A DNA stretch of 64,000 bases. It comes from Hirudo medicinalis (Eukaryota > Annelida > Clitellata > Hirudinida > Hirudinidae). A program made the translations under genes and the position numbers. The stretch is from positions 108,351-172,350 of the forward strand of contig MPNW01000258.1 in NCBI GenBank assembly GCA_011800805.1, read 5' to 3'. Under the pieces are notes generated by a model. That model was not told the origin of the DNA and ran no database searches. It worked only from the letters and a program-made list of their open reading frames with translations. This document shows, one piece after another, positions 52,001 through 63,600 of this stretch; positions within the stretch are counted from its first letter, which is position 1; each line of letters begins with the position of its first letter.

Positions 52001-54288
52001 TAAATAGTTGGTGACTGGCATTTGTCCCTTTGAAGCCTTGTGAGATTAAATTTTGGAAGTGTGTGCATTTTTATTTAATAAGTGCAATGTTTCTCGAATT
52101 TGAAATCAACCATTTTGAAAGGTTTCAAGGATTCAAATATTTTCATAAATTGTTTCAAGGGTTCAAAGGGTGAAAAAGGGTCGTCTGCTCATTTCCCGGG
52201 TTTTTCGAGAAATATCGTTCACTCATCCGAGGTTGCCGGATTCCCTGTCAACTTCATTGAAGGCCCACCTGGTCCACCTGGTTTGCCAGGAAAAAAGGTT
52301 GAGAATTTAATTTTACTTACTGTTACGCATTATCAATCTTCTAATCTTCAATAATGTAGTTTAAATTTAAACATTATTAAAGTTGGAGGTTGAATGACGG
52401 GGGTTGAATGAATGGGGCTCACAATCCTTTACTTCTGTGGAATTAGAATTACTTTGAATTTAGAATTGATGAACACGAATGAATGTTTCTCATTCTCCAT
52501 CTTCAACTTACTTCTTGAATGTTTCAACCATTGTTCATCTGAGTTCCGTAAAACAAATTATTTATCGCAGGGAAAATATTCAAAATTAAACAATCTGGCA
52601 AAGAGTGAAGTGATATTCTGAAAAATAAAACTTTTACAAGCAGATGAATCGCAGAACGACGGGATGTCAGATCCAGACTGGTCCTTTGTTACCGAGAAAA
52701 GTCATCCAAGAAATTAGGAGCTCGAGATCAAAGAGGCACATTTGTGTAGGTTGTTGGGAGGGCTACGGAATTATAACTTTAAATATATTTTCATATCAGC
52801 ACTGAAATTAATAACTTCAATGCTTTACATAGTGCGATGTCATTCTACTTTAGCACTTCGCTGTAGCAACCTAGTTGCTAAGGAACCTTAAGATTCAAGA
52901 GTAGCATTATTTACGACCAATTTGCAGATTAACAATTAATTAAATCTAATTAATGTGCCTCTTTGCTATTTCTTATAATTATTTAAGGCTTAATTTCGAG
53001 GTATTATTAACTGCAATACTAATTTCGATGCGAAAGGGTCAAACATAAATATTTTTGCGAACATTCTTAGGTCCTCACGTAAACCTCAGGATGGAGTGAT
53101 TCCAACATTTCATAGAATTGAGCGAGTAATAAACATAAAGTGTTTTCTTCAATTTATTTTATTCCTTTTACCAACATTCAAAACATTTATGACACAAAAT
53201 AACGCAAATGGAAGATCAGAATTGAAAAACCTTTTAAATAAAAGTCTTCCAACATTCAACAGGGAGAGAGGGGTCCAAGAGGTTACTTAGGCAAAAGAAG
53301 ACACAACAAATTCAAAGAAACTGAGGTGGAAAACGTTTGATTTTACTTGATGCATTTCTTACTTTTACTTTAAAAATGACCAATAATAAAAGATTACATT
53401 TAAAAATTACACATACAATAATCGGAAAAATCAACCTTAATCTATGAAATAGTAGCACAATAATCGGAATTAAATAGAATAATTGGAATTGGTAATTGGT
53501 TTGGACATCGATGTTTATGGATTTGTTACAGGAATTATGTGAAGCAACTTTTAGTGATGAAAACAAATGTAAGGAAGCCATGAAGGAGGTCATTCAGAAG
53601 GGTGCTCGGGTATCGAAAGTGTTAATGTTGTTATTTTTATCATCACCATTATTGTCATCGCCTTCGCTGTCATCATCACCATAATCTTCATCATCACCAT
53701 CACCATTAACAAGGTATCATTATTATTTTTTTTAAATTATTATTATTTTTATTATTATTATTAATGTAATTCATATTGAATTAGTTGTTGCCCTCGTGAA
53801 TATATCAGCATTTGAGTTTATTTTTTTGTTTTGTTGTCATTTTATTGCCTGAATACAATTTGGAAAACAATTTCAATGGAAATATTTCTAAGCATTTCTT
53901 TCGTCATTTTAATAAATAATGAATGAAATCAAGTTAAATATGTTAGTTATAAGGAGTTGAAATGAACATTAGATAAAATATAAATCGACTCAACATACTT
54001 TTTTAATCTTTCAAGGGACAACCTGTGAAGTCTGTAGACAAAGACGAAAAGGGGGATTCAAGCCACAAAGTTTGCAACTCAAACTTTTACAATTTTGCTC
54101 TTATTACAACATTTGTAATTATGTTTGTGTTATAACAAAGAAGTCTTGCAAGAGTTCATAATGTCTTAAAATGAATCTTCCTCACACAGGTTGAGAAACT
54201 TCAACTGCCTCAACAATCGCTTCCACATTCTTTCTCGACAGTTTGGCCACGCGAGACTTCAGTTAAAAGCAGAGAGATGACTTCTTGA
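46091..54288 (+). CDS. Membrane-anchored collagen with interrupted triple-helix domain
   Basis: Exons: 46091-46324, 46716-46770, 46965-47035, 49024-49059, 49743-49778, 49978-50013, 50557-50628, 50831-50861, 51119-51253, 51447-51464, 51770-51796, 52160-52297, 53263-53325, 53532-53609, 54016-54069, 54190-54288, giving about 393 residues. A short cytoplasmic segment precedes one hydrophobic stretch ([15 protein letters not shown]) without a signal peptide, hence a type II anchor. RFKRD is a furin-like site, followed by CACPQG. Gly-X-Y repeats follow, mostly on exons of 18, 27, 36 or 72 bases starting with a full Gly codon, with long breaks in the exon at 52160. The C terminus is non-collagenous with two Cys ([13 protein letters not shown]). 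The layout resembles membrane collagens such as XIII, XXIII and XXV or cuticle-type collagens. The 50861 to 51119 junction is out of phase as drawn, so an exon or donor there is wrong. A splice acceptor-like site before 46073 means an upstream exon is possible. Confidence 0.8.
47589..47782. repeat. 17-bp minisatellite containing a 140-base assembly gap
   Basis: Copies of GCATGACATCCGATGAT flank a run of N at 47610-47749. On the right at least two more copies are visible, the last diverged. The gap is most simply an unresolved tandem array in the collagen intron 3. Confidence 0.9.
49128..49303. repeat. (TTATG)n pentanucleotide array
   Basis: About 34 uninterrupted copies of the pentamer in a collagen intron. 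It yields false MLCYV-repeat ORFs in several frames. Confidence 0.97.
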
Positions 54289-54801
54289 ATGGATGTTTAT
54301 CAATTTAAGTGAATCATTATATAAATTTATGAGCGTTATTAAATGAGACTTAAATAATAGACACAATAGATCAATAACTCAATCAGATGATCATTTGTGG
54401 GGAAATACCGCCTAAAATGGCGAATAGACATTGCGTAGACGTGTTTTGTCTGTTTATGCAAGGTAAATGTTGCATTCATTTATACCAAAAAAAATGTCTG
54501 CAGCTCTCGAGAAGTATTTCAGTGTTTCTCATTGAAAAAATAGACCACATGCCCTCATTTTGCGTCAATTTGTTTGCATTCTTCTAATCAATTTTAAAAC
54601 AAGCGAATAATATAATTTGAAACGAATATTCACAATTATTCAAAAATTATAAAATATAAGATGAAAATTACTTGTCATAGGTTCATAGGAGCCCAAATTC
54701 AAGGAGAAAGTCATTTATTTAAATTAGAAAAAAAACCCAACAATGATTCTTTAGTCGAATCAGTGACAGCACCCGCTGGAGTTTTTTTAACAAAATGGAG
54801 A

Positions 54802-56907
54802 TCAGGCAGTTCCAGGCTCAACAACCCAACCTAGAAACAGAACGATACGCGATTTGTTGTCCCTAATGAGGAAGAAGAAAGGTCGATCAGCGACAAAGTA
54901 ATGGGAGAATTTCTCGGACCTCGTCGTTATGAGGACCCCAGTTGCTGCCGCAGCTTCTGAGCCCTCTTCGTTGACTTCCACCACTGCTTTGTGGAGCACC
55001 TTCGACACGTACAACTTCTCCGTCTTCTGGATTCCACTCAAATCGGCTGCAGTTTTATCGAACAAATCAGAAATTCCCATTCTTTTGAACACCTCTCCAA
55101 TGTCGTCATCCGAAGTTATTTTGAAACGAGGTAGGGACACTGTTACAAATTCTTCCCTCAAAGATAAGGAATTGATGAAATGTGAAGTCAGGAGTCTCTC
55201 GAAACTGCTCAGAGAAATGTTTTTATAATTTGGTTTTATGAGAATCATGCTAAACTTTTTCTTGTTAAATGGAAGTTCAACCACTTGTCCCCACTCCTTC
55301 TCAATGTAATGAAGTTTCATTCTCAACTGATGCATCATGGGCACATTTATGCTTCTGGTCTCTGAAACGAAAAACGCTGCTGGCTTTGTCAAATTTCGTT
55401 CGAACTTCTGGTCCCACTCTGCTTTGAAGTAGATTGCGTTTGTCAACATAAGACGCATGTCGGAGTTCACATCCAGCTGAGCAATCAATTGAGGTATTCT
55501 CATTCTTGTCACTTTTGACACCCAATTGTTGATGCGTTTGACTGAGCTTGATGAGTTTCTCCTGTTTTGCAAATGGGAAAAATATTCTATTTATTCGATT
55601 TGACATTTAAAATGCTGACAACTACTTAATAAATATTTTCCTTATCTCAGAATGATTAACAATATCAAAAGTAACTTAGTTTAAACCTGGATTTGTTATT
55701 TTATGTTAATATATACAGTTAGATTCGATGGCTCACACTTTATTCTAACTTATATCAATCCTTTCATACTGACGAGGTAAAACTTACTAAGCTTTAGAAT
55801 TGGAAATAATGGTATTTAATATTCGTTACTATTGTGAATTCTAACAGAATCTACTCACCCAAAGTTTAAACGATCTACGGTTGCATCGTAAAATCGTCTT
55901 GCCTTTTTCAAGAACTTTTTCCTCACTTGAAATTTCTCATCAACGAAGAGACTATTAGCCATATAGACAGCGTGATTATTTAGTGACAAATGCTTATTTA
56001 TTTTCATGAAAACTTATGAATTTGGTCCCGTTTCGATTTATTATTGATCCTTAAAGCATTTTGTATTTCCTTCAACGTATTGCCTCGAGCTCCCAGGCAT
56101 GTCAACCCCAGGGCAAAGGAAATGCTGACGGGTGAAACAAATATGTTCTTATCGTCTTTGGTAGCCGATAGTTCTTTAAAAACTTCCATTGCAAAATCTG
56201 TGTTCCCTTTCACTAAGTTAGTAGGGATTTCACGCCCGCTAACAACTCCTAATTCTGCGATTAAATATGAACAAGTAATTCACATTTAAGAACAACAAAG
56301 AAAATATATTCGAGCAAATTCAAACGTGATAAAATGTTATGAGAATATGTTTATTTATTTTATTTTTTTAAAACAAGGCTTTATTACACCCACTAATGCA
56401 ATGAGTGGTTGAAATGAGTATCTTGAGATAATGTTCTGCGTTTTAATCTTTCCAGGAAATACGATCCTAGGTCGAGGTCGAAAGTAATTCGAATCAAGAA
56501 AAAGAAAGCTTCCATTCAAAGATATTAGAAGGTAGAAATAGGATTCTTCAACTCTGGAAGAATTGAAAGGCGTTAAAATTGTAATTGCAGGCTAGAACAA
56601 GACACTCTGACATTCTGGCCTGAGAAATAGAGGCAAAATAATTACAACAAGACAGTGAGCAGGTGGACCTCGTTCTTAAATTGTAAATTAATCAATAATC
56701 AATAATTAATGGACAATAGTCATCTCGATCATTTTATGTTTCATTTCCCAGATTACTTTTTTGAATTTCTTTATTAGAAAGTCAGATTACATTCAACATG
56801 GTATAATTTGTTGAGATTAAAGATGATTAACATAATTTTTATATTATTAATCTTGAAAACATCTCACCGCATAAACTTGAAGCAAGAATAACAGTAACCA
56901 ACAACAT
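54802..56907 (-). CDS. Secreted inhibitory serpin with Arg-Ser reactive bond, one frameshift
   Basis: Exons 56907-56868, 56254-55859 and 55561-54802. Exon 1 encodes a signal peptide (MLLVTVILASSLCG). The body has NIFVSPVSISFALGLTCLGA, NSLFVDEKF, INNWVSKVT, LTNAIYFKAEWDQKF and VEVNEEGSEAAAATG. The reactive loop carries small residues at P12-P9 (AAAA), as inhibitory serpins need. Counting from G at P15 puts Arg at P1 and Ser at P1' (LITTRSEKF), predicting trypsin-like target proteases. ADRPFFFLI and FLGWVVEP complete the fold. Length would be 398 residues, as usual. Within exon 2 the frame breaks at about 56012: after DQIHK the next frame continues as VFMKINKHL. One extra G would restore both frame and exon phase, so the break is either a one-base error or an early inactivating mutation. 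Confidence 0.9.
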
Positions 56908-57560
56908 GACCTCCTAATGCTTAATTCAAACTGTAAAGTATTGCGTGGAAAATGTATTTCCACAATTCTACATTCAAAAAAAGCTAAGTTACTTAAGGAG
57001 GGATTCTCTCTCGTTACTCTTGCAACATTATGTTCATGCTTCCTGGCTGTTCCTCAGAAGGTGCTTGTGAAAGTGATGTGCGTGCAAGCATCACTATCAT
57101 CATCAACATCATCCCCATTCATCGCCATTATCAATATCGCTTACTTCCTTAAAGGCAATTTTTGTTAAAGACTTGCAGTTGTTTATTTCAAAGTATAATA
57201 TTCTTTTTTCCTGTGCAGATTTGATTTGAATAGACCAATACCTTCGCCATTTCTAATGAGCGTATCGCAATAAATGTAAATTAAATTAAATTAAATGGGT
57301 TACCATTTATTATGATTCAATTTTAATGTAACCCATGAATAACCTCAATCTAATCACGCTTAAATAAATATTCATAACATAATTTAATCGTAGCTACTTT
57401 TCAAAATTATATCTATAGTTCCAATGTTTATTATGTAATCGTATTACTTTACAACTCGTTGACAACATTTATATTCTTATGTTTTGCGGTGTGAAATGCG
57501 AATATATAAATTGCTGTGTTCAAATTTAAAAATCCACAAAATTCAAATGATAAAAGTTTC

Positions 57561-58330
57561 TTATATTCGACTCAGATAAATTGTTATATATTCTTCGGAG
57601 TACGGAGTGCCATTTTCGGCCATTTTTTGAACGTGCTTTAAGCGTCTCTGTTTTTCTTTGTGTTGTTTGATATCTCTAGAAGACATCTTGTGTATCTTCT
57701 CCATATGAGTATGCAATGTATCACGTCGTGCATATATTTTGTCACAAGCGGGACATTTATGATCGGATTGAATCTCCTTTTTCTGGCGTTTGTTTGTTGA
57801 TTCCTCCTCAGCGGCGGAGTNTTTGTCACAAGCGGGACATTTATGATCGGATTGAATCTCCTTTTTCTGGCGTTTGTTTGTTGATTCCTCCTCAGCGGCG
57901 GAGTTTCTTCGTTTCCTTCTGGTCTTGGTGTTGTCTTTTGCTGATGACTGATTAGCTTTTATAATGAAGGATAATGAAGCATCATTGAAGCTGTTGGGGA
58001 GTGGAATGTCGGCATTATGAGAATCATTGGATGCTGAAAGCGGGTAAATGTTTTTATTGCCATGATTTTCTGACCTGCTATGCATACCTAAACACAATTC
58101 CTTATTCGAGATGAAATTATTCCCTTGAAACGAAAATACTTCAAATTATAATCACATAAACGTTGAATGATTTTTTCAAAAACCTTACTCTGCATGTTTT
58201 CGACGACATGATGAACCGATATTTCTTCTTTCGACTGTTTGTCAGCTTCTGATGGTAACGATACCTCGTCTGGTTCCGCATTGTGCAAGGGAATGAGTCC
58301 AATAACTTCCAAAAATGCGATCTTCTCCAT
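57561..58330 (-). CDS. C2H2 zinc-finger protein, paralog 2
   Basis: Exons 58330-58189 and 58087-57561 join in phase (donor AGTAAGG). The first exon encodes an acidic segment (DEVSLPSEADKQSKEEISV) not found in paralog 1. The last exon carries the same basic patch, the same finger (CPACDKIYARR...HMEKIH) and the same Lys-rich tail as 40388-40932. It also has the same 83-bp repeat with a single N (57738-57904). From about 57650 to 57955 the DNA differs from paralog 1 at only a few positions, whereas both sides diverge. Function is unknown; one finger plus basic flanks suggests nucleic-acid binding. Confidence 0.6.
57738..57904. repeat. 83-bp direct repeat separated by a single N (second locus)
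   Basis: Units 57738-57820 and 57822-57904 with N at 57821 are the same sequence and structure as at 40568-40734. Confidence 0.95.
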
Positions 58331-59018
58331 AAACCCTTTGGATCGAGGATTTTATATGTTGAAGTGTTGTTTTAGTAAGATGCGAAACCAGATATCGAAA
58401 AAGTCGATAAAATGTTAGAATAGCCGTCGTAACGACGAAAATATACGAAGATAAATCTTGGTCTATCGTAATAAAACTCAACCGCGTTTTTCATATTTTT
58501 AAAATAATATTTATCGCCAAGCGGTCGGTCGAACTTCGACGGGCAGTCACCAAGCGGTTTCTATTACCGTCCGCCCTCCCTCGGACTGCCAACCGATCCG
58601 ACGTCTGCTTACGACAACCACGACGATTTGGAACATTCCACAGATGGCAGATCAAATACTTTAAGGCATTCACCAGTTCTATCCAGCTTATAACTGTGAA
58701 AAGCAGACCACAATTTTTATCAACAGAGCTCACTGTTTATTTTGCATTAGAAAGTCTCAAGTGTTTCGTAACAAAACAAGCCTTTCAAAATAAGGGCTTT
58801 TTGGATGCACAATGTTGAACTAAAACATCAAACATGTAAAAATCCTGCCATTGGTTTAGGCATTTATACTACAAAGTCTAGGTATCCTAAAGATTAACAT
58901 TGCACATAAAAACCAAAATATACAGACAAAAACAAATAGAAATGCTGAGAACCTTCAAATTGATCACCAGTAACAACTAAAAGTAAAAAGCAAGAGGGTT
59001 TCAATCAATCAATTGCAT

Positions 59019-60065
59019 CTAATCCACTGCCTTCTCGTCGATAAACTTCAGGTATTTCTTGCCAGTGTAAAGGAGACCGCCGGTGGCCAGCGTGCCGACA
59101 GCAACACGGAACCAATCGTTATCGTACACGAGGTTCTTAAAAGTTGCCAACAACAAAAGGGTTCCAAAGTTGAACATCACGGAACCGAACACGCAAAAAC
59201 CGAGCTTCTTGAGTTCAGCTGTTAAAAATAAAAAATGAATCATTTGTCATGAAATGTGTAATTTGTAGGAGCTGAATCATGCAAGGACCATTTAGAACTC
59301 TTCAATGAAGTTTATCAGTTTATAAAACCTTGAGGAAATGCAAAAAAAGGTTCCACGTAATATAACAGACATGCAACAATCAATGATTTACGAACAAAGG
59401 TTGGAATTTGCAGTAACGTTGAAATGAGTTCACCTAATTTAATTGGTTTCTAAATCATTTAGTATGATATTTCACCCATGACTTTGCCAGATAAAAAGGA
59501 ATGCAAAGCCTTTTTAAAAAGTAGCCACAAACTTTCATTAAAACCCATGTTATTGTATATGGAAAATTCAAGAACTTGCAATCGACTCTCATTTGAAGGT
59601 ACTAAGCAAGTTATATCCATGAAAATCATGGATCTTGGAATGCATCACGAGTGTCACTCACAATGATGAAACACTCTGGCAACATATCTACTAAGTGAAC
59701 AACACAAACAAGAGGGTCCATTATAACATATAGTGAAGCATTGATGAATTTAATTATAATTATTACACAAATATTTTATGCGACCCGACTTACAGTCTGG
59801 TTTCATGTGTCTCCTTGTGTATAAGTAAACGCCAATACCAATGTGAGCATTAAACCACAAGGCATTAGCAACTGCGTTGTCAAAAGGTCCAAAAATTCTG
59901 TAATGAAATACTTTACTAAAACCATAGAAATATCAATATAAAAATTTAAAAAAATAACCTCCTAAAAGCAGCAGGATGCATAACATCAAAAGAAAAAGCT
60001 ATGGAGCTGGCAGAACCGATCATCGGCAAATAAAAAGAATAAAGCTTGTTCCCCTTCCCCTTCAT
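59019..60065 (-). CDS. Small multipass membrane protein, family not recognised
   Basis: Three exons (60065-59959, 59897-59794, 59218-59019) join in phase, giving 136 residues. Start is the ATG at 60065 with a basic MKGKGNK N terminus. Hydrophobic segments lie near residues 9-25 (YSFYLPMIGSASSIAFSF), 45-62 (AVANALWFNAHIGIGVYLY), 73-95 (GFCVFGSVMFNFGTLLLLA) and 100-120 (WFRVAVGTLATGGLLYTG). The C terminus is charged (KKYLKFIDEKAVD). Good splice sites and three phase-consistent exons make it a real gene. I do not recognise the family; a mitochondrial or ER membrane protein would fit its size and charge pattern. It shares an upstream region with IQUB. Confidence 0.7.
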
Positions 60066-60640
60066 TTTAGCGGAATAACGTCGATCAAATAGAATGGAAG
60101 GCAACACTAACGCCGAACGAACACCAAAGAAAAACTGACAACCTTCAAGGGTTTAATAATTCCATGTAATTCTAAGCTTCCAGAAACAAAGTTTTATTGC
60201 TGAAAAATAAAAAAAAAGGATACATTTTTGAAGATGCGTATTAATTAATTAATTTATTAAAACATTTTTGTTTTTATTGTTCAATTCATGGCTAGTACAT
60301 CACTTTTGTAAACATTTTTAAAGTATTTATTTTCTTAACAGTAAATTTATAGTGAAAAATTCAGCAATGTTTAAGACAACTTTATTATAAAAATTATCAA
60401 TTTTGCACTTTATCAGATTTGAAATGATTATATATTTTTTTGATAATTTATAAAATTAATTTTTAGGTATTTTGATGGATTTTATTTTAAGGTAACAGAC
60501 ACAGTGCTCGAATTAGAGGTAACCATAGATACGTAAACATAAGGTTCTATTAGCACTAACAACAAGCTGTTCTAGAATGCAGTTGCTCTTTTGTTGATTG
60601 ATTGTTGTTTTACAATTTTATACGTTTGAAATTTTTAGCA
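60066..60640. promoter_or_regulatory. Divergent promoter region between the small membrane protein gene and IQUB
   Basis: The two start codons are 575 bases apart and point away from each other, so both promoters must lie here unless upstream exons exist. The sequence is AT-rich; no TATA box or other element is assigned. Confidence 0.5.
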
Positions 60641-63600
60641 ATGGAACCGGAGATTAAAAATTATGGAAATGATCGTAGCTCTATTGGTACGATACATTAA
60701 TTTCATTTCTAATGCTTGCAGTGATGTATCTAGTGAGGAATACACCAAATCATCGGTTGCGCACCGGGCGACGAACCCCTAGTATGCTTGTGCGAATATC
60801 TTATAAATAATTTTACTTTATTTAGATAAAAACCAAGAAGAAACAAATATTAACTTAGGAGCAACGGGTTTGAATTATTTGTAATGCTTAAAGGTAAATC
60901 AATAAATAGATTGAAACAATGGTTTTGCCTCCAGTCAAATTATACAACCCACAATCTGGGAAATGTCTGGCCTCGCTGAAAAGTGACCTCCATAAAACAG
61001 TGGGAGAGATGAAAGATATGCTGGCAACAGAACTCAAAGTCTCTGTTGATTGCATCATCTGTGAATTTCAAGGCTTGTGATTTTTATTGCTTTCAATTTA
61101 ATTCCTTTATGAATATTTCATAAATGTATTATCAAGATAGATGGAACAAAATCGGACTCCACTCTTTTAAAGGATATTGAAAATTGCGGGCAGGATGATT
61201 TGAAGTTCACATTGAGAATAACAGCTGAAGGTTAATGGCATAATTTTGCATAATCTTGCAGTTATCCATGACTGATTTATTCTGAATGTTTATAAGTTAT
61301 AACTTATGACAATTAATGGGATTAGTTATATTAATACCTTCATGAATCAAAGTGAATAACTGAATTAAGTTTGTAAAGATGAATAAAAAAATAAAATAAA
61401 TTCAGAATTTTTTTTTTAGATGAACCAATACAAGGAAAAGAGGCCTATAAACTTCCTGATGTCATTAAGGTCAAGATTCCACTGGGTGAGAATACTTGTT
61501 TCCTTAAATTAAAAATTTATTAAGCAATAACTTTTGGCAAAATGAAAGCACTCATGTGTATTCTTAAAGCCTCTCATAATATATGACATTAGTAATCATT
61601 TAATTATTAAATTGGAATTCTTTAATAGAGAGTGCCATGAGTCCCAGATGGAGATATGTTTACGTAGCAATTGTCAAAGATCCAAGTTCTCAAATGAAGA
61701 AAGCCTTCCTGGGAGGATATCGAAACACAAAGAGTGGTGCTATTTATCACCATGCCATCATGCAGACTCTCCCAAAAGGCTGCTCACCTCATGAACTCGA
61801 AGTGGCAGCCAGTAAACGCAGTCGAGACACACAGACATGTCAATTGAAATCTGAGAAGATTCAGACATCTTGCAACACTTCCACCCAGATGACAAAACCG
61901 GGTTTGTACGTGTCGGAAATTCACGACAGGAGGATAACCCCGAGGTCTTATGAGACGTCGGATGAAGTCATGGAGAGAAAAGTCGAGAAGGTTCCATCAA
62001 AATTTATTCTGTCGATAATTCTAATGATATTCTTTGAATGAGAAGTTTTACTTGATGTCTTTTATGATATTGGTGATGCTAATAATACATATTTGATTAT
62101 AATAAGATATAATAATAATTATCAATAAGATGAAATTTTTCTCTCAGGTTGTGATACTGCAAAAGCACTTCAGAAGGTGGCTGGCCAAGAACAGAGTGGA
62201 TGGTTTGAGAATGGAAAGAATGAAGAGGTTGGAGTGGGAGATGAATGAGTTGAGGAGAGAAAAGGAGGAGAAGGAGAGAGAAAAAGCAAGAGACAAGGAA
62301 AGAAGAATCCATCCAACCACAAAACAGGATTTTGACCTCCTCTTTGACTCCTTGAGAAGTAATTCATATAAAATAATAAACTTTTAAATTGGTCACTTAA
62401 TAATATATAGGATGCAATATACCTTTAAATTGGTCAATGACCATGAATTGTTGCATGTCAATTTATTTCAAATGACTTTGCATTAATAAAACTTCAAGCA
62501 GTTGGTACACAATTAGTTAAGCTGTCTATTAATGTTTTTTTTTCTCATGCTTGTTATGTTGGGTGTTCTAGATCGACGGGTTGCCTTCCTTTTCGCTGCA
62601 TTATAGGCAACAGTTGTTAGGTGTTGAGTTCACAACCCAGCTAGAAGCAGCCAGGGATGGCCCTTGGATAGGGGTGCTGCTTAAATAGTTGGCTGATTGT
62701 AGTGCCTTCACATCTGCTTTGGACACGAGGCACTCAAAATGTCTGCTAAATTCAAATACGAACAAGATTACCATCTCGTTATATTTTGCAGAGTGGAAGA
62801 AAGAAGAAATTGAGAGCATAAACAAGATCCTCAGTGGAGCAGAAAGGAAAGCAGCACTGTGCATGTTGCTGGACCGGGAGTCTGAACTGATTGCAATCCT
62901 CTCGAGACTCCAGAAGCAGGCATCTGAAGAAAACAGGGAACATGGCATCATGAAATTTCTGAATCAGGTTTGAGTTGGTACTACTCATGTAGAAGAGGAT
63001 AAAAATTTGTTCAAGGTCTCAAACATGTGTTCCAAAGCTAATTAGCAAGCATCAAAAATATTCATGTTCTGGCATCCTTTTAATTCACAAAATAAAGCTT
63101 TTAGACAACAAATTTATAATATAAATGCAATGTTGTAAATTAGTCATATTGAACAACTTAAAATAGGCTTCGGCACCGAAAACCTGGAAAAGGTCTTCTG
63201 ATGGAAAGGATGTTTCAATGAACACTCCAGAGACATTGAGGGCCAGCCTGCTGAAACAGATTTACATCACTCTCAAGACAAGGTTTGAAGCCCCAGAAGA
63301 GAGGCTGGATGCCCTCCTTGTTTTGAAGAATACAATACAAGTATGGAGGCAAATGTTTTGTTTGAAATAAGTAGGGAGGCCACTGAAATAGTGATTTATT
63401 ATTTATTGACATTCTTTGTATAATGAGGTCATTTGGATGATTTGAAACAATCTGCTAATATATATTTATATGCATTCACCCTGCAAAGAAATATCTAACT
63501 GCTAATTAGATATGAAAGTGGTTACCAATTGGTAAGCCTACAAAGTTCTTCATTATTGCTATTCTCCTCATATCATCATCAGCATCATCATTGGCTGAGG

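Noticed and set aside
60919..61080. ATG at 60919 as the IQUB start
   Set aside because: Using it leaves the two upstream exons unused; the acceptor at 60934 joins them in frame and gives the same ubiquitin-like domain.
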